A stretch of DNA of 10,006 nt, from the NCBI GenBank assembly GCA_002346525.1, contig DDZY01000239.1:1-10006 (forward strand). The letters run 5' to 3'. Positions 1 to 6,342 of the stretch are shown one piece after another. Below the pieces are notes generated by a model. It was not told where the DNA came from, ran no database searches, and saw only the letters and a list, made by a program, of their open reading frames with translations. This stretch comes from Proteobacteria bacterium UBA2996. GTDB lineage: Bacteria; Pseudomonadota; Gammaproteobacteria; Arenicellales; UBA868. Each line of letters opens with the position of its first letter. Within the stretch, counting starts at the first letter, position 1. Both the position numbers and the translations under genes were made by a program.

Positions 1-1
1 G

Positions 2-478
2 GTCCACGAGCCGCGCCTGCTGATACTCGACGAACCGACTGCCGGCGTCGATATTGAAATCCGTCGATCGATGTGGGACTTCCTTCGGGAGATTAATCGT
101 TCGGGTACCACGATTATCCTGACGACGCACTATCTTGAAGAGGCCGAACACCTTTGTCGCAACATCGGCATCATCGATAGCGGTACGCTGGTGGAGAATA
201 CTTCCATGCGCCAACTGCTGCGCCAGCTGCATCTGGAAACCTACGTGCTCGACCTTGAGCAACCGTTGGCAGCGATACCCACCGGCCTCGACAGAGCAGC
301 GAGACTCATCGATCCGACCACGCTGGAGATCGATATCAAACAGGAAGAACATCTTAACGATTTTTATGGCGTCCTGTCCGACAACGGCATTCGTGTGAGC
401 AGCATGCGCAACAAAGCCAATCGACTTGAAGAACTCTTCATTAGCCGCGTGGGTCACAGCCCGTTGGAGGGTAAGTGA
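2..478 (+). CDS. ABC transporter ATP-binding protein, C-terminal part (YadG-like), cut by window start
   Basis: This is the C-terminal 158 residues of an ATP-binding subunit of an ABC-2 type exporter; the start lies before the window. The reading frame opens with the Walker B segment LLILDEPTAGVD (residues 6-17, Asp10 and catalytic Glu11), followed by the D-loop. The switch histidine is His43 in TTIILTTHYLEEAEHLC, a sequence typical of the CcmA/YadG/drug-exporter family. Walker A and the LSGG signature would lie upstream and cannot be seen. About 110 residues after the H-loop form the usual accessory C-terminal domain of these exporters. The stop codon overlaps the start of the permease gene by 4 bases (GTGA), so the two are translationally coupled and should form one transporter. 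The exported substrate cannot be told from the sequence. Family assignment is firm; the YadG subgroup is inferred from the similarity and the partner. Confidence 0.95.
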   Translation, partial: VHEPRLLILDEPTAGVDIEIRRSMWDFLREINRSGTTIILTTHYLEEAEHLCRNIGIIDSGTLVENTSMRQLLRQLHLETYVLDLEQPLAAIPTGLDRAARLIDPTTLEIDIKQEEHLNDFYGVLSDNGIRVSSMRNKANRLEELFISRVGHSPLEGK

Positions 479-1248
479 CGCCTCGCGAGCAATGGATCGC
501 CTACGTGACGATCGTAGTCAAAGAGATCACGCGCTTTATGCGCATCTGGCAGCAAACGCTGGTACCTCCAGCCATCTCCACTCTGCTGTACTTTGTGATC
601 TTCGGCAGCCTGATCGGTGAGCGGATTGGCCAGATGGATGGTTTTGACTATATGGACTTTTTGGTGCCCGGGTTGATACTGATGGCCGTCATCAACGCCA
701 GTTACCAGAACGTGGTCGGATCCTTTTTCGGTGCCAAGTGGGGAAAGTCCCTTGAGGAGCTACTGGTGTCACCTACCCCCAACAGCGTCATCCTGCTGGC
801 CTATGTCACCGGAGGTGTGGCTCGAGGCATGCTCGTCGGATTGATCGTCACCGGAATCTCCCTGCTGTTTACCGATCTCAATGTATTCAGCATTGGTATC
901 CTGACCAGCGTCGCGGTTCTGACGGCGATCCTGTTCGCACTTGGAGGCTTTATCAACGCGATCTTTGCCAAGACTTTCGACGATGTCTCTATGGTGCCCA
1001 CCTTTGTACTGCTACCTCTGACCTATCTGGGCGGGGTGTTTTATTCCATTCACCTGCTCGGGGACTTTTGGCAACAACTCTCCAAAGCGAATCCCATCCT
1101 GTACATGGTGAATGCATTCCGTTACGGCTTTCTGGGTATCAGCGATGTCAGTTTGTCGGTTTCCTTTATCATGATTGGTGTCTTCATCCTCTGCTTTTTT
1201 GCACTGAGCCTTTACCTCCTGACTCACAGTACGCGTCTGCGCGCCTGA
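475..1248 (+). CDS. ABC-2 type transporter permease (YadH-like)
   Basis: Inner-membrane permease of an ABC-2 family exporter, 257 residues, the usual length for this family. It pairs with the ATPase ending at 478. Six hydrophobic segments can be seen at about residues 29-48, 61-80, 107-131, 138-163, 173-192 and 227-250. The ABC-2 signature is clear near residues 205-221 (ANPILYMVNAFRYGFLG). A cytoplasmic loop with KWGKSLEELLVSP (residues 88-100) is the coupling region typical of YadH-type permeases. The start is GTG, chosen because it overlaps the ATPase stop by 4 bases and has a GGAGG Shine-Dalgarno at 466-470, although the spacing of 4 bases is short. The substrate is unknown; family members carry drugs, polysaccharides or lipids. 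Family call is firm, substrate open. Confidence 0.94.
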   Translation: MTPREQWIAYVTIVVKEITRFMRIWQQTLVPPAISTLLYFVIFGSLIGERIGQMDGFDYMDFLVPGLILMAVINASYQNVVGSFFGAKWGKSLEELLVSPTPNSVILLAYVTGGVARGMLVGLIVTGISLLFTDLNVFSIGILTSVAVLTAILFALGGFINAIFAKTFDDVSMVPTFVLLPLTYLGGVFYSIHLLGDFWQQLSKANPILYMVNAFRYGFLGISDVSLSVSFIMIGVFILCFFALSLYLLTHSTRLRA

Positions 1249-1304
1249 ACGCCGCGATCCCGGCGGAACCCAGCGGCGCCCATGTTCGAACCCCTGGTTG
1301 CGGG

Positions 1305-1332
1305 TTGATCAGGTCTTGCGGCGTTTTATAAT
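1305..1332 (+). promoter_or_regulatory. Sigma70-type promoter for the DUF481 gene
   Basis: A perfect -10 hexamer TATAAT (1327-1332) lies 16 bases after a TTGATC -35 hexamer (1305-1310). Transcription would start near 1339, giving about 36 bases of leader before the ATG at 1375. It sits in the gap after the permease gene and gives the DUF481 gene its own promoter. Seen by eye; not tested. Confidence 0.6.
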
Positions 1333-1374
1333 TCGGCGCTATCAGCCACATTGCTTAAACTGATCAGCAGCGCC

Positions 1375-2433
1375 ATGTTCCGTTCAGCTCCCATAAAAAC
1401 CATTGCCCGCAGCATGCTTTTCGTAACTGCCGTCGCGTTCAGTCAAACGCTGCTGGCCGATGACGCCACGACCCGGTCACCCGACACGCTTAAACTGAAA
1501 GATGGCTCGATGCTTTTTGGAAAACTGCTGAGCGGCGATTCAGGGACGATTCATTTCGAATCCCAACATGCGGGCACTTTGTCGATTCCGATAAAAAATG
1601 TTGCCGAACTGAGCTCGGAACAGGTCGTGGTCTTCAAGTTTCACGACGGGCGGGTGATTCGTCTGCCCAAAGTCACACTGACTCACGAACCCTTGGACAT
1701 CAATACAAAGGATGGTGTCTTGGCTTATTCGTTAGCCGATATTGCCATCATCAATCCTGAGCCCTGGATGATGGGTGTGGGCCACCACTGGACGGGCTCG
1801 CTGATTTTTGCCCTGGAACTCCAGTCTGGAAATACGGACAAGCAGGAAATCGACGTAGACCTGAACTCCGTCTGGAGACGATCTGACAGCCGCTATACGC
1901 TTCGTGCTAGTGGTGAATTGGACGAGGCCAATGACGTCGCAACCTCGGACGACTATACGGTGATCGGCAAGTCTGACCGCTTTCTGACCGACACCACGTA
2001 CGCGGGTGCCAACCTTCACTTTGAGGCGGACGAATTCGCCCGCCTGAAGCGGCGCCACATGTTCAGTGCCTACTACGGCAAACAATGGCGATCCACACCT
2101 CCGTTGCGTTTTTCAACCGAGCCGGGACTTGCGTTTGTTTCAGAAACGAGAACTGAACTTGAAACGGAAACCTTTTTTGCGTTCAGTTGGAATATCGATA
2201 TGCACAGCAACGTTCTGGGCCCAAAAACAGACAGTTATCTCACCCAAGTCGGGGTGTGGAACGTCGAAGATTCGACCGACATCGTCATCAACACCCGGAT
2301 TGGTCTCAAGATGCCGGTCCGCCCCAAGATCACCGTCAATACCCAACTCAAACTCGAATATGACTCCGGAGCACCTGTCGACGTCGAGGAAATGGACACG
2401 ACCTTCACCATCGGCTTGGGGTATCGGTGGTAA
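1375..2433 (+). CDS. DUF481 family outer-membrane protein with signal peptide
   Basis: Predicted 352-residue secreted protein of the DUF481 (YdiY-like) outer-membrane family, whose role is not known. The N-terminus is a Sec signal peptide: basic n-region with Lys8 and Arg12, hydrophobic core at about 14-27, probable cleavage after TLLA at residue 28. The next ~90 residues resemble SH3-like repeats, with DTLKLKDGSMLFGKLLSG and a second VFKFHDGRVIRLP unit. From the segment WTGSLIFALELQSGNTDKQE onward, alternating hydrophobic and polar strands suggest a small beta barrel that ends in GLGYRW; an aromatic last residue is the usual outer-membrane assembly signal. The frame also opens at TTG 1351, but ATG 1375 suits the promoter and gives a normal signal peptide; neither start has a strong Shine-Dalgarno. 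It is probably transcribed alone. Function unknown. Confidence 0.88.
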   Translation: MFRSAPIKTIARSMLFVTAVAFSQTLLADDATTRSPDTLKLKDGSMLFGKLLSGDSGTIHFESQHAGTLSIPIKNVAELSSEQVVVFKFHDGRVIRLPKVTLTHEPLDINTKDGVLAYSLADIAIINPEPWMMGVGHHWTGSLIFALELQSGNTDKQEIDVDLNSVWRRSDSRYTLRASGELDEANDVATSDDYTVIGKSDRFLTDTTYAGANLHFEADEFARLKRRHMFSAYYGKQWRSTPPLRFSTEPGLAFVSETRTELETETFFAFSWNIDMHSNVLGPKTDSYLTQVGVWNVEDSTDIVINTRIGLKMPVRPKITVNTQLKLEYDSGAPVDVEEMDTTFTIGLGYRW

Positions 2434-2501
2434 ACGACTGCACAGAGCTCCCGGCAACCCCATCAGCCCCATCCCTCCAGCGCCACGCTCCCCTCAGCTA
2501 C

Positions 2502-2521
2502 CCAACCTAGTGTAAGGTTGG
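2502..2521 (+). other. Perfect short hairpin (inverted repeat)
   Basis: CCAACCT (2502-2508) and AGGTTGG (2515-2521) are exact reverse complements around a 6-base loop. No T-tract follows. It lies 7 bases before the second hairpin at 2529-2550, downstream of the DUF481 stop. It may shield the 3' end of that transcript or be part of a two-hairpin terminator. Confidence 0.5.
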
Positions 2522-2528
2522 CAGGCAG

Positions 2529-2550
2529 AAAACGGCATCGATGCCGTTTT
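2529..2550 (+). terminator. Probable intrinsic terminator after the DUF481 gene
   Basis: A perfect 22-base palindrome with arms AAAACGGCATC and GATGCCGTTTT. In RNA it folds into a stem that ends in a U-run interrupted once (TTTTGTTT). It lies about 95 bases after the DUF481 stop codon. Because it is symmetric it could also end leftward transcription. It sits close upstream of the trpB-like gene, so an attenuator role for that gene cannot be excluded but is not supported by any leader peptide I can see. Confidence 0.6.
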
Positions 2551-2620
2551 GTTTATCGCAGCCTTCATCATTAGTTTGAAGCAATAGGCTGAAGACCTTG
2601 ATCAGATTTGAGGAAACATC

Positions 2621-3982
2621 ATGACAGACCAGATTAAGTTCCTGCTTGACGAAGAAGAGATACCGCGTACCTGGTACAACATCATTGCGGACCTGCCCGC
2701 ACCCCCTGCGCCCGTCATGCATCCCGGGACGGGCCAGCCGGTGGGGCCTGATGATCTCGCGCCCCTTTTCCCCATGGCATCCATCATGCAGGAAGTCAGC
2801 GGTGAGCGGACGATCGAGATTCCAGCGCCCGTGCGCGATATCTATCGCCAGTGGCGGCCGAGTCCGCTGTTCCGCGCACGCCGGCTGGAAAAGGCATTGG
2901 ATACGCCAGCCCGGATCTACTACAAGTACGAAGGCGTCAGCCCCACAGGAAGCCATAAGCCCAACACGGCCATCGCCCAGGCGTTTTTCTGCAAAGAGGA
3001 GGGTGCCAAACGGATCGCGACCGAAACCGGTGCGGGTCAGTGGGGGTCTTCGCTCGCGCTGGCCGGCTCGCTCTTCGGGCTCGAAATCGAGGTATTCATG
3101 GTGCGTATCAGCTTCGACCAGAAGCCCTATCGGCGCGCCTTTATGGAGACCTTTGGCGCGACCTGTCATGCCAGTCCCAGCAACCTGACTGAGTCGGGCA
3201 GGAAGATTCTTGCCGATAATCCCGACAGTACCGGCAGTCTCGGTATCGCCATCAGTGAGGCCGTGGAAGTGGCCGCTCAGCGCGATGACACCAAGTACTC
3301 CCTCGGCAGCGTGCTGAACCACGTCCTGCTGCACCAGACTGTCGTCGGACAGGAAGCCATGCGCCAGATGGAACTCGCTGATGATTACCCGGATGTGGTC
3401 GTGGGCTGCACTGGCGGCGGCAGTAACTTCGCGGGCTTAAGTTTCCCATTTATTGGCGCCAAACTGAGGGGAGAACACGATACCCGGGTGGTCGCTGTAG
3501 AGCCGGCCAACTGTCCCTCCCTCACCAAAGGCAAGTACGCCTATGACTTCGGCGACACCGGCAACCTCACCCCACTGGTCAAGATGCATACCTTGGGTTC
3601 CTCCTTCGTGCCGCCGGCATCCCACGCCGGGGGTCTTCGCTACCACGGGATGGCGCCACTGGTCAGTCAGTTGGTGGAACTCGGCGAGATTGCACCGACG
3701 GCATACAGCCAGACCGAGTGTTTTGACGCCGGGATTACCTTTGCGCGCGCCGAAGGCATCGTGCCGGCGCCGGAGGCCAACCATGCCGTCAAGGGCGCGA
3801 TCACTGAGGCCATGCGGTGCAAAGAGGAAGGTGTGTCCCGCGCCATTCTCTTTAACCTGTGCGGGCATGGCTACTTCGACATGCAGGCATATACCGACTA
3901 CAACGCCGGAAACCTTGCGGATCACGCCTACGATGAATCTGAAGTCGCCATGGCGCTAGCCGGCCTGCCCTCGGTCGCCTGA
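2621..3982 (+). CDS. trpB2: TrpB2-type tryptophan synthase beta chain (PLP enzyme)
   Basis: A 453-residue pyridoxal-phosphate enzyme of the TrpB2 subgroup, which joins indole and serine to give tryptophan. TrpB2 proteins are longer than the classical TrpB (about 400 residues), with an extended N-terminus, as here. The PLP-binding lysine is Lys113 in SPTGSHKPNTA; the catalytic glutamate is Glu135 in ETGAGQWGSS; the phosphate-binding glycine loop is GCTGGGSNF (262-270). Further TrpB2-like blocks are EPANCPSLTKG (294-304) and the C-terminal CGHGYFD (414-420). A good Shine-Dalgarno AGGA (2611-2614) precedes the ATG by 6 bases. No trpA, trpF or other trp gene lies nearby, so it is an orphan. TrpB2 proteins often coexist with a normal TrpB and may salvage indole or, in some organisms, use other substrates. 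Family certain; physiological role inferred. Confidence 0.96.
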   Translation: MTDQIKFLLDEEEIPRTWYNIIADLPAPPAPVMHPGTGQPVGPDDLAPLFPMASIMQEVSGERTIEIPAPVRDIYRQWRPSPLFRARRLEKALDTPARIYYKYEGVSPTGSHKPNTAIAQAFFCKEEGAKRIATETGAGQWGSSLALAGSLFGLEIEVFMVRISFDQKPYRRAFMETFGATCHASPSNLTESGRKILADNPDSTGSLGIAISEAVEVAAQRDDTKYSLGSVLNHVLLHQTVVGQEAMRQMELADDYPDVVVGCTGGGSNFAGLSFPFIGAKLRGEHDTRVVAVEPANCPSLTKGKYAYDFGDTGNLTPLVKMHTLGSSFVPPASHAGGLRYHGMAPLVSQLVELGEIAPTAYSQTECFDAGITFARAEGIVPAPEANHAVKGAITEAMRCKEEGVSRAILFNLCGHGYFDMQAYTDYNAGNLADHAYDESEVAMALAGLPSVA

Positions 3983-3992
3983 GGTTTTTATC

Positions 3993-4024
3993 CCCCGCTG
4001 CACCACCGCGTTGGCGCGGCGGGG
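3993..4024 (+). other. GC-rich hairpin after trpB2
   Basis: CCCCGCTGC (3993-4001) pairs with GCGGCGGGG (4016-4024), with one G-U pair, around a loop of about 14 bases. It begins ten bases after the trpB2 stop. No T-tract follows, so it is not a standard intrinsic terminator; it may stabilise the 3' end of the mRNA. It overlaps the possible -35 element at 4011. Confidence 0.4.
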
Positions 4025-4040
4025 AGACCTGCACTAAAAT
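4011..4040 (+). promoter_or_regulatory. Possible promoter for the PuuD-like membrane gene
   Basis: TTGGCG (4011-4016) and TAAAAT (4035-4040) are spaced by 18 bases. Transcription would begin near 4047 and leave a leader of about 127 bases before the ATG at 4174. The rest of the 190-base gap between trpB2 and this gene holds no open frame I would defend. Weak evidence from hexamer match only. Confidence 0.35.
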
Positions 4041-4173
4041 TCACCTGTCGTAGGGGCCTGCACACTTGCTGTTTGTAGAGTAATTTGCGAACCGCCAGTC
4101 TGTGCTTTCTAACTGCCGACCGGCTCAACCGCCGGGCGGCGCTCAAGTAACCCGTATCTGGGAGAGGAATCAA

Positions 4174-4830
4174 ATGGCATACATAATGGATATTGTGATG
4201 CGCTGGGGTCATATCGTATTCGGCGTGGCATGGATCGGCCTGCTGTACTACTTCAACTTTGTTCAAACGGAGTACGTCAAAGAAGCGGATGATTCCGCCA
4301 AAGCTGATGTCATGGCCAAACTGGCGCCGCGGGCGCTGTGGTGGTTCCGATGGGCGGCGATGTTCACCTTCCTGAGCGGGCTGCTGCTGCTCGGTTACAT
4401 CCTCCACATGCGTCTTAGCCTGGGCATTACCCTGGGCGCGCTGATGGGCACCATCATGATGCTCAACGTCTGGCTGATCATCTGGCCCAACCAGAAAATC
4501 GTCATCGGCCTGGAGTCAGGCGATAAGGCAGCGGCCGGACCGAAAGCGGCGCTCGCATCACGCACCAACACGCTCTTCTCACTGCCGATGCTGTTCTTTA
4601 TGGTCGCATCTGGTCATGCCAGCCCCATGGCCAACGGAGGGGTCTGGGGCGGCGCTGGTGATATGGCGATGAGCACCGTGGCACTGGTTATCGGGCTGGT
4701 GATTGTGGTCATCATTGAAGCCAACGCGATCTGGGGCAAGATGAACGGCGCCATCCAGTCCGTCAGTGCGGTGATTACCTCTTCTGTCATCCTGACCGCC
4801 GTCATGGCAGGCGTGGTTTATTACCTGTAG
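4174..4830 (+). CDS. Urate hydroxylase PuuD-like membrane domain protein, no cytochrome c domain
   Basis: A 218-residue integral membrane protein that resembles the N-terminal membrane domain of PuuD (Urate_ox_N family). Full PuuD oxidises urate and carries a C-terminal cytochrome c domain; this protein stops without one and has no CxxCH motif. Hydrophobic segments lie at about residues 5-25, 50-82, 86-106, 126-148, 155-178 and 194-217. Recognisable blocks are WGHIVFGVAWIGLLYYFNF (residues 11-29), RALWWFRWAAMF (51-62), NVWLIIWPNQKIVIG (98-112) and ASRTNTLFSLPMLFFMVASGH (near 128-148); His and Trp/Arg residues in membrane segments fit heme or quinone contact, but that is inference. The ATG at 4174 is chosen over the upstream GTG at 4102 because GGAGAGGA (4161-4168) sits 5 bases before it. 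A strong terminator follows 20 bases after the stop. No purine-breakdown genes are adjacent, so urate as substrate is doubtful. Confidence 0.82.
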   Translation: MAYIMDIVMRWGHIVFGVAWIGLLYYFNFVQTEYVKEADDSAKADVMAKLAPRALWWFRWAAMFTFLSGLLLLGYILHMRLSLGITLGALMGTIMMLNVWLIIWPNQKIVIGLESGDKAAAGPKAALASRTNTLFSLPMLFFMVASGHASPMANGGVWGGAGDMAMSTVALVIGLVIVVIIEANAIWGKMNGAIQSVSAVITSSVILTAVMAGVVYYL

Positions 4831-4849
4831 ACGGGCTCAGCGCTCAGTC

Positions 4850-4881
4850 AAAAAAGGGCGCCCCAAGGCGCCCTTTTTTTT
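4850..4881 (+). terminator. Strong intrinsic terminator, symmetric
   Basis: Stem GGGCGCC (4856-4862) and GGCGCCC (4867-4873) with a CCAA loop, followed by eight T (4874-4881) and preceded by six A (4850-4855). It ends the PuuD-like transcript. The A-run becomes a T-run on the other strand, so it should also stop leftward transcripts that read through the DksA-like gene. Confidence 0.93.
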
Positions 4882-4922
4882 AAGCACCATTGTGCTGCCG
4901 TCGCTTTTAGGGACCCCCACCA

Positions 4923-5267
4923 ATGCCGATCGACCGTCAAACGCTCCGCGAGGTGCTGTATGCCCAGCGGGAGGCGCTCTCCCAAGAATCCGAACTCGAT
5001 GACGTTCAGACAATAGAACTGGACCAAACACGCGTCGGACGGCTGTCTCGGGCGGAAGCCATGCAGGATCATCAGATGGCTCTGGAAATGGCGAGGCGCC
5101 GGCGTGCGGCACTGGAAGCAATAGACGACGCGCTGCGTCGCCTTGAAAAAGACCCGGATTTTGGAGTTTGCGAAGATTGTGGCGAGCCTATCGTCGCAAA
5201 GCGGCTCGCGCTGAATCCCACGCAACGCCTCTGCGTACCGTGCCAGAGCGTACGGGAAGAAACCTGA
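4923..5267 (+). CDS. DksA/TraR family C4 zinc-finger protein, short form
   Basis: A 114-residue member of the DksA/TraR family, whose members bind in the secondary channel of RNA polymerase and change promoter response. It is shorter than E. coli DksA (151 residues) and longer than TraR (73). The N-terminal two thirds is helical and charged, with the block VQTIELDQTRVGRLSRAEAM (28-47) where family members form the coiled-coil tip. The zinc site is four cysteines: Cys83 and Cys86 (CEDCGEPI) and Cys104 and Cys107 (RLCVPC), the full C4 set. The ATG at 4923 follows AGGGA (4909-4913) by 9 bases. It sits between a strong terminator and a convergent gene, so it must have its own promoter, not clear by eye, in the ~40 bases before the start. 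Whether it acts on RNA polymerase is inferred from the family. Confidence 0.9.
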   Translation: MPIDRQTLREVLYAQREALSQESELDDVQTIELDQTRVGRLSRAEAMQDHQMALEMARRRRAALEAIDDALRRLEKDPDFGVCEDCGEPIVAKRLALNPTQRLCVPCQSVREET

Positions 5268-5271
5268 TCCG

Positions 5272-6324
5272 TTAGCCCGGCTCGTCGCCCCCAGTTTGCG
5301 CCCGGCCCAAGAACCACGCGAAACCCGCAACCAGACGATAGACGTCAACGATCCGTCGAAATGAGATCGCGGTGTTGCCGTGCTCGAGAAGATCGCTGAC
5401 ACACAAGTGATGCGCAAGACCCTGCCGGGCTAAGCGATCCGCCAGGCTGTCGGATTCCTCTGTTGGGATGACCGGGTCATGGCTGCCATGCAGCAGAAAG
5501 ACGGGAGGCGTACTCTGAGGAAATTCAGGTGGTACGCGATATCCCATCCAGGCACTGTCGAACACATCGAGCACTTTTTTTAAAAATGCCTGCCGCGATG
5601 CGGGCTCTGTCATCAACTGATGCAGCGACCGCTCGAGCGGATCATTTGCATCAAACAGGGCATCGAGGCGTATCGGCTCATGATTGTTGGTCGCGACTGT
5701 CTCCACTACTCTTTTCAAAGTCGCTATCGCCTTCGTATGCTCAGGCTCAAACTCGGCAAAGTAACTTCGCCCAATGACCAATCGGCCGTAGGGGTCAGCC
5801 CGCTTGGAGGTAATTAGAAAATCGGCAACCCGCTCAATATCGTAATAGCCCCCGATGAGGCCCAAGGCGGTCACCCGATCAGTCAGCACGGGGTCCAGTG
5901 CTGCGCGCAGAACAAAAATACTGGAAAAAGATACCGACATGAGAGCGACACGGCGGGTAGTCACCAGGGTCCGATCCTGCACCAAAGACCGGATTAGGTT
6001 GGCGACTTCATCCGACTGACGGGTGGAGATGGTCAAAGCACGAATGCTCGGGACATCCGGTATCAGAACCCGCACACCCCCAGCCGACAGTGCCCAACCC
6101 AATCGTCGGATTCTGGGATCCTCCCGGCCGCGTATTGAAAGACCGGGAACAAAAATCACCGTTGCGGGCGATGCTGATGGTGGTTGATAGATATCGACCG
6201 ACGTCTGCCCAAAAGCAACGGTTTCCAGTTTGCCGGGTCTCTGATGCCGCTGAAAGGCCACCAGCAGTTTGAGGGCGCCTTTCCAGTGAGCACGCGCTTT
6301 TCGTTGGGTGTCAGACCCGTTCAT
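5272..6324 (-). CDS. Alpha/beta hydrolase family protein
   Basis: A 350-residue cytoplasmic protein with an alpha/beta hydrolase layout; the substrate is unknown. The first strands and the oxyanion region fit VIFVPGLSIRGREDPRIRRLG (from about residue 56). The nucleophile elbow appears to be SVSFS (130-134, Ser132), in place of the usual GxSxG; small serines replace both glycines. The acid is probably Asp283 in LLHGSHDPVIP, and the base His315 in LLEHGNTA, so the triad seems complete. A helical insert of about 100 residues (about 165-265) forms a cap. No signal peptide. It is the last gene of a leftward group: it starts 18 bases after the VOC gene stop. No clear Shine-Dalgarno is seen, which suits coupled translation. 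It converges on the DksA-like gene with 4 bases between stops. Fold call is good; function open. Confidence 0.82.
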   Translation of the reverse strand: MNGSDTQRKARAHWKGALKLLVAFQRHQRPGKLETVAFGQTSVDIYQPPSASPATVIFVPGLSIRGREDPRIRRLGWALSAGGVRVLIPDVPSIRALTISTRQSDEVANLIRSLVQDRTLVTTRRVALMSVSFSSIFVLRAALDPVLTDRVTALGLIGGYYDIERVADFLITSKRADPYGRLVIGRSYFAEFEPEHTKAIATLKRVVETVATNNHEPIRLDALFDANDPLERSLHQLMTEPASRQAFLKKVLDVFDSAWMGYRVPPEFPQSTPPVFLLHGSHDPVIPTEESDSLADRLARQGLAHHLCVSDLLEHGNTAISFRRIVDVYRLVAGFAWFLGRAQTGGDEPG

Positions 6325-6342
6325 GCCCCAAGGTCTTCTTGA

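Noticed and set aside
1351..1374. TTG start for the DUF481 protein
   Set aside because: Only about 12 bases from the predicted transcription start, with no Shine-Dalgarno; ATG 1375 gives a normal signal peptide.
2507..3334. 275-residue open frame on the minus strand
   Set aside because: It lies opposite trpB2, whose catalytic motifs are complete, and shows no recognisable family.
3993..4024. Intrinsic terminator for trpB2
   Set aside because: The hairpin is good but no T-tract follows on the plus strand, so it is listed only as a hairpin.
4102..4173. Upstream GTG start of the PuuD-like gene
   Set aside because: No ribosome site there, and the extra 24 residues are not membrane-like; a strong site precedes ATG 4174.
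4848..5417. 189-residue minus-strand frame
   Set aside because: It covers the terminator and the antisense of the DksA-like gene and overlaps the real hydrolase gene in another frame; no motif is visible.
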